Shown here piece after piece: positions 51,525 through 60,485 of a stretch of DNA of 64,000 nucleotides (position 1 is its first letter; each line of letters starts with the position of its first letter). Where the stretch lies: NCBI RefSeq assembly GCF_033095805.1, contig NZ_CP109901.1:620001-684000 (forward strand), in the 5' to 3' direction. The DNA comes from Serratia sp. UGAL515B_01 (GTDB taxonomy: Bacteria > Pseudomonadota > Gammaproteobacteria > Enterobacterales > Enterobacteriaceae). The notes below the pieces were generated by a model, which did no database searches, was not told where the DNA came from, and saw only the letters and a list, made by a program, of their open reading frames with translations. A program made the translations under genes and the position numbers.

Positions 51525-52334
51525 GGTTCTGTCGCATTAAAGCGGCGTCAGGTAACGTACTACTTTTTTTTCGATGTTACCTGCTGATGCCTCTGATCCG
51601 AAAAGCCTTTAAACGTTTACATTATCCTGTCGACATTATCGCGCAATGTGTTCGCTGGTATCTGGCTTATGCCCTCAGCCTGCGCAATCTCGAAGAAATA
51701 ATGGCAGAGCGCGGCATTATCGCTGACCATTCCACGCTTCACCGTTGGGTTATTCGCCTGGTGCCGCTACTGGATAAGGCCTTTCGTAGGCATAAACGTT
51801 CTGTAGGACATCAATGGCGAATGGATGAAACCTACATAAAAATCAAAGGCCAGTGGAAATATTTGTACCGGGCAGTCGATACAGCGGGCCAGACCATTGA
51901 TTTTTTGCTGACGGCTAAACGGGATGCAGCGGCAGCACTGCGTTTTTTCCGCAAGGCTATTCGTCATCACGACAAACCCGGGATGGTTACTATCGATAAA
52001 AGTGGCGCCAACACCGCTGCTTTGGCTACGCTCAACGCCGACAAACGTGAGGAGGAAACGATCCCCCTCAGACAAAGCAAATATCTGAACAACCTGGTTG
52101 AGCAGGATCACCGCAATATCAAACGACGGATACGGCCCATACTGGGATTCAAATCGTTTCGACGGGCACAGACGCTCCTGGCCGGTATCGAACTGATCCA
52201 CATGATACGAAAAGGGCAATATCAACACCTGCAAAGTGAGGGATTGTCACCCGCTGAACAATTTTATCTGTTGGCTGCCTAAATAACCGGCAGCGCAACG
52301 GTTGATAACTTCACTACGCTAATGCGACAGAACC
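51525..52334 (+). mobile_element. intact IS6-family element, copy C (810 bp)
   Basis: Perfect ends GGTTCTGTCGCATTA (51525) and TAATGCGACAGAACC (52334) around one transposase gene. No 8-base target duplication is visible. Its ends match the remnants at 30.9-31.2 and 36.2 kb, so it is a different IS6 type from copies A and B. Confidence 0.93.
51587..52282 (+). CDS. IS6-family DDE transposase, intact
   Basis: 231 aa. N-terminal helix-turn-helix (L-R-N-L-E-E-I-M-A-E-R-G ... S-T-L-H-R-W-V), catalytic D in W-R-M-D-E-T-Y, D in T-I-D-K-S-G-A-N and E in L-V-E-Q-D-H-R. No stop or frameshift. The only complete transposase in the window. Confidence 0.95.
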   Translation: MPLIRKAFKRLHYPVDIIAQCVRWYLAYALSLRNLEEIMAERGIIADHSTLHRWVIRLVPLLDKAFRRHKRSVGHQWRMDETYIKIKGQWKYLYRAVDTAGQTIDFLLTAKRDAAAALRFFRKAIRHHDKPGMVTIDKSGANTAALATLNADKREEETIPLRQSKYLNNLVEQDHRNIKRRIRPILGFKSFRRAQTLLAGIELIHMIRKGQYQHLQSEGLSPAEQFYLLAA

Positions 52335-52518
52335 TTCAAATCTGCTCCAGGCAGATTTGTCACTCACCCCAGTCACTTACTTGAGTAAGCTCCTTGGGAT
52401 TATGAGTCTCATTAATGAGACTCACCCTACGGGCCAGCGCAGGCGCTGTTCAAATCGGTCTTTGACCGATTTGTCACTGCGTTGCCGCCTTCCTGCAACT
52501 CGAATTATTTAGCGTATG
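52335..52518. repeat. family-1-related repeat with three hairpins (copy f)
   Basis: Contains AAATCTG...CAGATTT (52336-52359 area), a perfect 22-base palindrome TGAGTCTC-ATTAAT-GAGACTCA (52403-52424), AAATCGG...CCGATTT (about 52451-52473), then the standard family-1 right end GCAACTCGAATTATTT. The rest of the gap to 52755 shows only a leader for the protease gene. Confidence 0.7.
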
Positions 52519-52755
52519 ATGCAATTACGCTACACTGAAAAAGGGTAATCAACGCTTCAAATCGATGAAAACGGCTTACACAACCCTCTGAGGTATTTAA
52601 TTCATGCGGCATTGTGCAAATGCCAGACAGCATGACTTTATTTCGGACATTCTCAGAAGGGGGCTCGGAGCAAGCTGTCGAAGGAAAGACTCAATTCAGG
52701 ATCCTGCCGTTGCAAGTTAATTTTAAGCCTTGCAAAGATAGTTTAAGGATACCAC

Positions 52756-55476
52756 ATGAATCTTTCGTCAGTTTCATCCTATCGTGTATTCATTCTCGGT
52801 TTCGGTCTTTCGGTTTTCCTCACTGCCCAGGCAGCCCCACAGATAGACTACAACGCCACTCCACAGTTAGCCGACAGCCATGAAGCTGCGCTGAATTTGC
52901 AACGACAGGTTAATAAGGTAAGCCAGGCACGTACGTCACTTCTCAGTAGTTTTTACTACAATGTTAGTCAGGCGTATACGCCTGGTACAGCCAGCCAGTG
53001 GGTTTTACCGTTAATGGTAAATCCTGATTCTACGCTGCCTTTCCTGATTGGCGATAAGAATCGTATATTGGCTAGTCTGAGCTTTGAAAACGGTGGTCGG
53101 GGAGTGGCTTATGGGGCGGATATTTTTGAACAGTTGAACAAAAAAAATACCGCACATGCCCCCTTGTTCAAGCGAGTGGTGCAATGGCTGATTAGCGGTG
53201 ACCCACAGGGTACTGTGCCGAATAACTTCAGGGTCAGTATTGTAGGAGTGAATGTCACGACCGTTCTGAACAGCATTAAGAGTGCTGGTCTGAATCCGGT
53301 TGACGCGAAATGCAACGCCCTGACTGACAGCAGTTGCGCTAGCGCTACTCAGCTTCTGGCGTTAGGAAATAACTTCAGCGATAGCGACAAGCTTACTGAG
53401 AAAGTACGGGCATCTATGCGGGCTGGCATGCCGGTTATCTTTGTACATAGCAACAGCTGGACCAAAAATGTCATTTCAGAACAGATACTGAATGGACTTG
53501 GCTTACAGTTAGGGCCTTACGGAGGTAACTACTGGGAAAATGATTCAGTACCCGCCAATCGTACCCCGGAGTATTCGATGGAACTGGTTGTCGAAAAAAA
53601 TTTGCATCGGAAGCTGGTGGATCAGATAGCTGATGGTAGTTGGCGCACCGATTACGACTGGTCGAAATGTACCGAATATGTCGGGAGCGTGACATGTGAC
53701 AAGGTCCCTGAACTGAGTAGTTTTATCCAAGAAGTTGATACAATCAAGAAGATCATAGACTCATATGACCAGAAAGGCTTGAACGTATTTGCGATACCAG
53801 ACACCACTACGTTACGCATGTGGCTACTCTGGGCAGATGCTGTGCGTCAGACAATTTATTACCCCATGGATAAAGTTGCTGATCCTGCAAGGTTCCAGGA
53901 GGCCTTCGTTGCGGATTCCATTGTTGGTTACGTAAATACAAGCCGTGCAGCTCAGAGGGATCTAGGCAGCTATGCTGGGGAGCGTCACCTATCGATGCCG
54001 GTATCAGAAAGTGAGGAGGAAACGATCACATTAACTCTGCCTGCAATTAAAGGGAGTACGGCGATAGGACGTATGGCTGTTCCTGGTAAACGCGTGACGA
54101 TCAGTGTTCATAATTCTGCAGGGGCTACCATTGCGGTGGGGTTTAATACACAGCACAAGGGCTCTACGCGCCTGTGGAATCCACAACAGTACGATCGACC
54201 GCGTTTTCTTAAAAGCCCTGACATCGCGTTGACACCTGGCCAGCAGGTTACCTTGGTCTCTCCTTATGGCGGCCTCCTGCAACTCATATATAGCGGAGCT
54301 ACACCTAAGCAGACGGTAACGGTGAAGGTGATAGGGGCAGCCAAACACCCCTTTCTTGATATTGGTGAAGACACAGCCAATAGCCTGACCATTACAAACT
54401 TCATGAGTGCACTTGAGGATAATACTGCTGACTGGCTAGAGATGAGGATCAATAATGTCGAAGTTCATGCTCAGGCTGATAAAATTAGCAGCATTATCAG
54501 AAATATATACGGCGGTGATGTTGAGCGTTATATCCGTGAGCTGGATAACTTATTCATTGGTGATGCTTATACTCTGGCCGGTTTTGACGTTCCCGGTCAG
54601 CCACTTCATCAAGCCATTTATAAAGAATGTCAGGCTCGCAGTTGGGACTGCGAAGACAAAACGCTTCACAAAAACCCAGATACTCAACATATTAATGTGG
54701 ATGCTTACGCTCAGTGTGGAGCGGGTTGCAGTGGCAATCCTTATGACCAGAACTGGGGGCTTAATCCTCGAGGATGGGGGGAGAGCCACGAATTAGGGCA
54801 CAATCTGCAGGTTAATCGGCTCAAAGTGTATGGTGTGCGTTCTTCCGAAGTGTCTAACCAAATCTTTCCATTGCATAAAGGATGGCGGTTGTTTCGTGAA
54901 TATGGTCACAAGCAAGACTTCAACTCTTGGGCCAGCTATCGAAACGCTTACAATCTCATTGCTGCTGGGCACAACGCAGTCGATCCTATTGAAGGTGTCT
55001 ATAAGCGTATATGGGAAGCCTCCGGTACATACTCACAAAACGGTGAACGGATGACGTTTTATACCCAATGGGTTCATTATTGGGCAGACCTGAAATCCGA
55101 CCCTATGCGTGGATGGGATATCTGGACCCTACTCTATCTGCACCAACGTCAGGTTAATGCATCAGATTGGGCAACATATAAAGACCGTCTTGGTTACAGC
55201 ACCTACGCTGTGCGCCCTGGATCCAGTGGTGATGCCAATAGCACCGATGGTAACGATAATCTTCTTATCGCCCTGTCTTGGCTGACTCAGCGTGACCAGC
55301 GGCCGACGTTCGACCTCTGGGGTATACGTATATCGGCAGCAGCTAAGGAGCAAGTTGTCGCCTATGGTTTCGCCATACAACCCGCATTCTTTTATGCTAT
55401 CGACCGCACCAACGATTACAACAAGGTTCAACGCTTAGATATGAGCAATGGAACTCCAGCATGGCCATTTCCTTAA
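52756..55476 (+). CDS. ImpA-family (M88) secreted metalloprotease, likely O-glycopeptidase
   Basis: 906 aa. Signal peptide ends T-A-Q-A-A-P near residue 26. Overall layout and length match Pseudomonas IMPa (923 aa), which cleaves next to O-glycosylated Ser/Thr. Zinc site H678-E-L-G-H682 with a further ligand E698 in S-S-E-V-S-N-Q-I-F, the M60-superfamily pattern. The N-terminal ~330 residues form a Rossmann-like accessory region, and an Ig-like domain precedes the catalytic domain. No lipobox. Substrates would be mucin-type host glycoproteins (inference). Confidence 0.83.
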   Translation: MNLSSVSSYRVFILGFGLSVFLTAQAAPQIDYNATPQLADSHEAALNLQRQVNKVSQARTSLLSSFYYNVSQAYTPGTASQWVLPLMVNPDSTLPFLIGDKNRILASLSFENGGRGVAYGADIFEQLNKKNTAHAPLFKRVVQWLISGDPQGTVPNNFRVSIVGVNVTTVLNSIKSAGLNPVDAKCNALTDSSCASATQLLALGNNFSDSDKLTEKVRASMRAGMPVIFVHSNSWTKNVISEQILNGLGLQLGPYGGNYWENDSVPANRTPEYSMELVVEKNLHRKLVDQIADGSWRTDYDWSKCTEYVGSVTCDKVPELSSFIQEVDTIKKIIDSYDQKGLNVFAIPDTTTLRMWLLWADAVRQTIYYPMDKVADPARFQEAFVADSIVGYVNTSRAAQRDLGSYAGERHLSMPVSESEEETITLTLPAIKGSTAIGRMAVPGKRVTISVHNSAGATIAVGFNTQHKGSTRLWNPQQYDRPRFLKSPDIALTPGQQVTLVSPYGGLLQLIYSGATPKQTVTVKVIGAAKHPFLDIGEDTANSLTITNFMSALEDNTADWLEMRINNVEVHAQADKISSIIRNIYGGDVERYIRELDNLFIGDAYTLAGFDVPGQPLHQAIYKECQARSWDCEDKTLHKNPDTQHINVDAYAQCGAGCSGNPYDQNWGLNPRGWGESHELGHNLQVNRLKVYGVRSSEVSNQIFPLHKGWRLFREYGHKQDFNSWASYRNAYNLIAAGHNAVDPIEGVYKRIWEASGTYSQNGERMTFYTQWVHYWADLKSDPMRGWDIWTLLYLHQRQVNASDWATYKDRLGYSTYAVRPGSSGDANSTDGNDNLLIALSWLTQRDQRPTFDLWGIRISAAAKEQVVAYGFAIQPAFFYAIDRTNDYNKVQRLDMSNGTPAWPFP

Positions 55477-55613
55477 GAACGTGAACGACGCGATTATCTG
55501 AATAACGGGGGCATAGCTGGGGAAACCCAGCACCTCCTACAATTGTCTGAAGTAATATCATTCCACCTTAAGCCAAGTATGCATCGTAAGCGTCCAACGA
55601 AGGCCGTATTGAC

Positions 55614-55661
55614 TAGGGGCGGGTAACTGCGCTACTGAAAAGGGGCTAAAGCCGCCCCTAT
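55614..55661. terminator. hairpin between convergent IMPa-like and NamZ-like genes
   Basis: AGGGGC...GCCCCT (55643-55661) nested in TAGGGGCGG...CCGCCCCTA. GC-rich stem between the two gene ends; no long T-tract, so probably a bidirectional stop of modest strength. Confidence 0.45.
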
Positions 55662-55703
55662 AACAGTGGTGGGCACATTAAACAGCAGGCCAATGATCAA
55701 AAA

Positions 55704-57077
55704 TTAAATTTCATCTTGATATAGAGTATATTTCTGACGCATTGCCTTGTATGTCAGTAAAGCGGGTTGCCAGCCAGCTTCTATTTGCTGGATAGTCTCT
55801 TCTTCCGAAAGGTTATTCTCACTGGCGGCTTTTAACGCCTCTAGGAATGATTTGCTCCCCACCAATTTTGCTAACCATGCTGGACGTATTACATAGTAAC
55901 GATCCGCATTTTGCAGATATTGGCTCTCTTGTTCATAGCTCACATAGGTTTTGTAGCCATATTTCTCCATGTTGAACCACCATTGCACAAAAGGCTGGAT
56001 TGAGGGCTTTCTCTGTTGAGGAGAAATCCCTGTTGTTTCTTGGCGATAACTCTGCCCCCAAGCATATTGTCCACCCTGCGGCCAGCCAAATGCTGTCAGC
56101 CCTGGATCAATCTGATACTCGGCATTGATATAAAATTGGTTATCGGGATACCCAGTTTGCTCATGCGGATAGTCAGAACCACGTCCCATGTTTACGCTGG
56201 TGGATTCAAACAGCGCTAATGAAGGATACATGCGGATAGCCATGTCGGTTCTTAAATTAGGTGATGGAGGTTTAGGCAACGAGTAGGGCGTGGCATGGGT
56301 ATAATTCTTCATGGCAATCACGTGTAACTGGTCGGCAGGAAGACGATATTCTGGTAGCCCAAACAAATCCCAACGGTTGTCGGCATTGTTAACGCCATTC
56401 AGCCAGCCCTCACCGACAATCATCCGAGCGAATTCACCGGAGGTTAACCCATGAGCCATAGGAACCGGTGCGATACCGATGCCAGAGACATTATCCTGTT
56501 CCAGCAATGGGCCATAAATAGTATCTCCATTAGGGTTTGGGCGATCAAACACCATAAACTCTTTGCCATAAGCTTGGACACTTTCCATCATCCATTGCAT
56601 TGAGATGGTGTAGGTAAAAAAGCGTACCCCAACATCCTGCAGATCAAAAATAACCACATCGACGTTAGCTAATTTTTCTTCGGAAGGGTGTGCTAAGCGT
56701 TTACCATTAGTATCGCTGCCATACAGCGACCAGACCTGCAACCCCGTCGAAGGGTCGATATAATCTTTATCGCCAAATCCAGCCTCTTCATTACCTCGTA
56801 ACCCATGTTCCACCGAGAAAAGTGTGGTGACGGTAAAATTATATTTATCCTGTAGCGCGATTAATTTCTCAATCGCATGCTGCCCTGATGAATCAATAGA
56901 ACTTTGATTCACCATCAATCCTATCCGTTTACCCGATAACAATGGGCCATAAACCTCGGGTTGATCAATACCCAAGACGAGCGTCTTGCTTTCCTGCGGA
57001 GTGGTCAGTACCTGTGAATCATTACATCCGTTTAGTAAGAAAAACGACATAAATAAAAAAAATAATATCTTTTTCAT
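55704..57077 (-). CDS. NamZ-type (DUF1343, GH171) exo-N-acetylmuramidase lipoprotein
   Basis: 457 aa. Lipoprotein signal ending L-L-N-G-C at residue 18. DUF1343 domain: L-M-V-N-Q-S-S, F-S-V-E-H-G-L-R-G (acidic residue expected in catalysis), V-D-V-V-I-F-D-L-Q-D-V-G-V-R-F-Y/F-T-Y, F-D-R-P-N-P-N-G. NamZ of Bacillus removes non-reducing MurNAc from peptidoglycan fragments; the Gram-negative lipoprotein may do the same in wall recycling. Confidence 0.88.
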   Translation of the reverse strand: MKKILFFLFMSFFLLNGCNDSQVLTTPQESKTLVLGIDQPEVYGPLLSGKRIGLMVNQSSIDSSGQHAIEKLIALQDKYNFTVTTLFSVEHGLRGNEEAGFGDKDYIDPSTGLQVWSLYGSDTNGKRLAHPSEEKLANVDVVIFDLQDVGVRFFTYTISMQWMMESVQAYGKEFMVFDRPNPNGDTIYGPLLEQDNVSGIGIAPVPMAHGLTSGEFARMIVGEGWLNGVNNADNRWDLFGLPEYRLPADQLHVIAMKNYTHATPYSLPKPPSPNLRTDMAIRMYPSLALFESTSVNMGRGSDYPHEQTGYPDNQFYINAEYQIDPGLTAFGWPQGGQYAWGQSYRQETTGISPQQRKPSIQPFVQWWFNMEKYGYKTYVSYEQESQYLQNADRYYVIRPAWLAKLVGSKSFLEALKAASENNLSEEETIQQIEAGWQPALLTYKAMRQKYTLYQDEI

Positions 57078-57309
57078 AAAATATAAACCAATAACCCTAT
57101 TTTTATTACGCTTATGTAGCAGCGTTGAAAATGACGTTAGGACAGAAGAGATTACGTCTTACTGAATATAGATACAAGACACCTAAAAATGCAGTTTTTC
57201 AGCCTCTAATCGCTAGCGTTAATTCGGAAAGGGGGAATATAGAACCGGCCCAGTTTTTGAGGAGGTTTTAGGACTTAGTGATATCAAGCGTTTCGTGAAC
57301 CCTTTCTAA

Positions 57310-57437
57310 ATATACTCGTCATACTTCAAGTTGCTTGGGTGTTGACTGCCTTCGTTCACCCCAGTCACTTACCTGAGTAAGCTCTTGGGGCTTCGCTCAG
57401 TTGCCGCCTACAAGCAACTCGAATTATTTTGAGTATA
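57310..57437. repeat. dispersed repeat, family 1 (copy g)
   Basis: TATACTCGTCATACTTCAAG ... GCAACTCGAATTATTTTGAG, the best-preserved copy; nearly identical to 46972-47100 including the middle CTGCCTTCGTTCACCCCAGT. Confidence 0.85.
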
Positions 57438-57586
57438 GGTGTTCTTAATACCGCGACACATCACGCTTCTGGCAGGTGGGAATGATGAGGAACGCCGACA
57501 CGCCGTGAACCCTCTCTAGGGCTGGTATCGCGCATCCCTGCGCTATTAACGCCAGCGGCGCTCGTGTGCGTTTAAGGCACCTGATT
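57438..57586. repeat. dispersed repeats, families 2 and 3 fused
   Basis: GGTGTTCTTAATACCGCGAC ... AACGCCGACACGCCG (family 2, inverted relative to 47.3 kb), then CGCCAGCGGCGCTCG and GTTTAAGGCACCTG, similar to the family-3 right end. Confidence 0.7.
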
Positions 57587-57591
57587 TATCC

Positions 57592-58209
57592 CTACTTACT
57601 CTGGGATGAAAACAGGGTGATACCTGCTGATATCCTCGTCATCGTGGTGATAACACACAAGGCTGCAAAACCATAGGCTAGCCAGAAAAATTGCTCCGGG
57701 AACAGGCACATCAGTAAGAATAACAGCACAGTCTCACTGCTTTCAGTCAATCCTCCCAGATAATAAAACCCTTTACTGGGATAAGTACTGCTAGCGATAC
57801 CGCGTTTTTCAGCAATCACAGCAAACGCAAGAAAACTGCAACCGGTGCCAATAAAACTGTAGATCAACACGGTGGCCGGGAGTGCATTATTAACCGGGTC
57901 GGCAATGGCAAAACCCAGTGGAACGGATGAATAAAATAAAAAATCCAGGGTAATATCCAGAAATGCGCCACGATCGGTTGGACCATTTAATCTCGCCAGT
58001 GCGCCATCAAGCGTATCGGCAAGGCGATTCAGTATGATAAAGAGCAGCGCCCAATAATAAGCGTGTGAAACAATCAACAGAAGGGCACACATGCCAAGCA
58101 TAAATCCCAACCAGGTGACCTGGTCTGCCTTGAGTCCCATCTGTTGGAATTTGCCAGCGACAACTTCGCGTACCTTTTTACTCTTTTCCAGCAGGTAACG
58201 ATCAAGCAT
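57592..58209 (-). CDS. ynjF: CDP-alcohol phosphatidyltransferase YnjF
   Basis: Predicted membrane enzyme of phospholipid-head-group transfer; substrate unknown. 205 aa from ATG 58209 (M-L-D-R-Y-L-L), matching the E. coli start; GAGAGGA lies upstream. Catalytic motif D-x2-D-G-x2-A-R-x7-G-x3-D-x3-D is present (D-T-L-D-G-A-L-A-R ... G-A-F-L-D-I-T-L-D). About six helices. The start overlaps ynjD by 8 bases. E. coli ynjE (rhodanese) between ynjD and ynjF is absent here. Confidence 0.9.
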   Translation of the reverse strand: MLDRYLLEKSKKVREVVAGKFQQMGLKADQVTWLGFMLGMCALLLIVSHAYYWALLFIILNRLADTLDGALARLNGPTDRGAFLDITLDFLFYSSVPLGFAIADPVNNALPATVLIYSFIGTGCSFLAFAVIAEKRGIASSTYPSKGFYYLGGLTESSETVLLFLLMCLFPEQFFWLAYGFAALCVITTMTRISAGITLFSSQSK

Positions 58210-58843
58210 GATGATCCTCTCCCAACATAATGATCCGCCCATCTGGAGGGATATCTTGCGCATCATGGGTCACTAAAACCGCGGGGATGCCTCTATGTGC
58301 AATATGATCAAAAACAAACTGACGAAATCGAGCCCGCAGGTGTATATCCAAGCGGCTGAACGGTTCATCCAGCAACAATGCCTCCGGTTCAGCCAACAAA
58401 GCACGTAACAGGCTAACACGAGCACGTTGCCCGCCAGATAGCGTTGCTGGGTCTCGGGTATAAAATCCTGTCAACTCAGCCTCATCCAGTTGACGTTCAA
58501 TATGTTGCCTGCGTTGAACTTTGCCTGTCATAGTCGCGGGCAGCGCCAGGGCCAGGTTTTGCCCAACACTTAAATGCGGAAACAATAAGTCGTCCTGAAA
58601 GAGAATGCCGATACGACGTTGTTCGGTAGGGGACAAATCCCGCCGTACGCCATTCAACCATAACTCGCCTTGCCCCTTGAAAGTTGGGTCGAGTTCGCCA
58701 ATCATCCAGTTAAGCAACGTTGACTTTCCTGTTCCAGAAGGCCCCATCAGGATCACAATACTACCAGCGGGAACATCGAAAGTTATCTTTTGCAACAAAA
58801 GATGTGTTGAGCGGGTGAGCGTAACGCCGCGAACAGAAAGCAT
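58202..58843 (-). CDS. ynjD: ABC transporter ATPase YnjD
   Basis: 213 aa. Walker A G-P-S-G-T-G-K-S-T near residue 34, signature L-S-G-G-Q-R-A-R-V, Walker B L-L-L-D-E-P, switch V-T-H-D-A. Energises the YnjC permease; substrate not known. One base after ynjC. Confidence 0.93.
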   Translation of the reverse strand: MLSVRGVTLTRSTHLLLQKITFDVPAGSIVILMGPSGTGKSTLLNWMIGELDPTFKGQGELWLNGVRRDLSPTEQRRIGILFQDDLLFPHLSVGQNLALALPATMTGKVQRRQHIERQLDEAELTGFYTRDPATLSGGQRARVSLLRALLAEPEALLLDEPFSRLDIHLRARFRQFVFDHIAHRGIPAVLVTHDAQDIPPDGRIIMLGEDHHA

Positions 58844-58844
58844 A

Positions 58845-60485
58845 TTAGCGTAATCCTTGTCGATAGTGACCGACTAACAAGCCGGATAAGACAACAATCA
58901 GAAAAACCATTCCGGGTAAGAAGAATTGCAGTAAGGCTTGAACAGCCAGGATTTGTGGATCACCACCACTGCTTAAAGCGACGGATTCGGTCGTCACTGT
59001 GGCAAAACGACCCGCGCCAGCGTATAGCGTGGATAAATATTGAGCAATGCTGACGGAGAAACCGATAGCCCATGCAGACAGAATTGGGCGTAATAGTGAT
59101 GGCCATTTTACATACAGCAAAACCTGCCAGCGAGCCAGCCCCAGTGAACGCGCAGACAATATCAGACGGCCATCGACCTGCCGATATGCGGGGGCAAGGA
59201 TCAATAACATGTAGGGGATCACCCAGAGTAAATGGCTCCACACCACGGCACTGAACGTACCATCCACGCCCGCTCGTAATAACAAACCGTATTGGCCTAT
59301 TACCAGAGGTAATGCTGGCAGCAAGAGAGGTAACCACAGAAAGAGAGCGCCGCGTGGGGGGCCCCACTCGAGCCAGACAACCACGATCGCTATTCCACAG
59401 AGACTGGCTGCAAGCGCCAGTAACAGTGTTGTTGAGAGCGGAGCCAGATCTGCTGTCTGCCAGGCAGTCAATGACCAGCCTTGTGGCAACAGCGCAGGGT
59501 AGAACCAGATGCCGGCCAGTGACCATACTAACAGCATTAACAATACCATCAGGCCAATCACGGTCATTATTCCTGCTAGCCAGGAAAGCGGCCTAGTGCA
59601 AGCAGCAAGATAACGCCGACCAGAATGAGGAAACAGGCAGCGAGACAACCCCTGCCACATGAGATACCCCGCCAGCGCCAGAACAGCAAGCAAGACAATC
59701 AGCAGAAATGCAGCAATCATGCCTTTTGCCTGGATCTGCGGCGTAGATCCAGTGAGCCATTGCCAGCTTAGCACGGCTAATGTTGGGGGATTACCTGGCC
59801 CTAAGATAATTGCCACATCCACCACAGAAATGTTGTAGGCCAGCACAGCCACTATCGCCCAGCCCAAGGAGGGCAATAATTGTGGGATCAACACTAGCCA
59901 ACTACTTTGCAAGCGGCCATATCCGAGACTGCGCATAACCAGTAATTGAGGCTGTAAGTCAGTCCGTTTCAACTGAGCACCGGCCACCCACAGCAAAAAC
60001 CAGCTCTCCTTAAGAGCCAGAGTCAGCCCAAGACCTACGCCATAAGGATCGTGCGTGCCTTCGACTCCTCTTGCCATCGTAAATAAACCGGTTGCTGTCA
60101 TCAGTCGAACTAGCCATCCGGTAGAAGTGAAAAGCAGCAAGCTTCCCGCAGCGAATGCCACATGCGGCAGCGCCAGTAACGCTGGCAATTTTCGCTGATA
60201 TCGCCGCCATTTAGTTCCTGGATATAACCCCAACACAACCAACAGGCAAAGTAGAAGGGCTCCCAGGCTTCCAATAACAGAAGAGACCAGAGTTGCCAGC
60301 ATGGCTGGCAACCACTGGTCATCATGCCAGAAAAATGCCCAATTTTGTCCACTGAGGATGGGCTGCAGCATAAATCCTAGCCCTGGCAAGACAGGAAAAA
60401 ACACTAATCCTACCCCACCCCAGGCCAATACTTTTCCGCTCAATGTACGTCCAATACTCAACGTACACCGTACCGTTTCAACCAT
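58845..60485 (-). CDS. ynjC: ABC transporter permease YnjC
   Basis: 546 aa, a fused double permease with about twelve helices and two EAA-like loops (Q-P-Q-L-L-V-M-R-S-L-G-Y near residue 180, L-I-L-S-A-R-S-L-G-L-A near residue 455). Strong similarity to E. coli YnjC in D-V-A-I-I-L-G-P-G-N-P-P-T-L-A-V. The start at 60485 overlaps ynjB by 28 bases and makes the N-terminus about 20 residues longer than E. coli, so a later start is possible. Confidence 0.9.
   Translation of the reverse strand: MVETVRCTLSIGRTLSGKVLAWGGVGLVFFPVLPGLGFMLQPILSGQNWAFFWHDDQWLPAMLATLVSSVIGSLGALLLCLLVVLGLYPGTKWRRYQRKLPALLALPHVAFAAGSLLLFTSTGWLVRLMTATGLFTMARGVEGTHDPYGVGLGLTLALKESWFLLWVAGAQLKRTDLQPQLLVMRSLGYGRLQSSWLVLIPQLLPSLGWAIVAVLAYNISVVDVAIILGPGNPPTLAVLSWQWLTGSTPQIQAKGMIAAFLLIVLLAVLALAGYLMWQGLSRCLFPHSGRRYLAACTRPLSWLAGIMTVIGLMVLLMLLVWSLAGIWFYPALLPQGWSLTAWQTADLAPLSTTLLLALAASLCGIAIVVVWLEWGPPRGALFLWLPLLLPALPLVIGQYGLLLRAGVDGTFSAVVWSHLLWVIPYMLLILAPAYRQVDGRLILSARSLGLARWQVLLYVKWPSLLRPILSAWAIGFSVSIAQYLSTLYAGAGRFATVTTESVALSSGGDPQILAVQALLQFFLPGMVFLIVVLSGLLVGHYRQGLR

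Larger units (their letters stand above)
57078..57591. other. repeat-filled gap before the ynj operon end
   Basis: About 230 bases of NamZ upstream sequence with no clear promoter, then a family-1 repeat (57310-57437) joined to an inverted family-2 and family-3 fragment (57438-57586). No gene. Confidence 0.65.
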
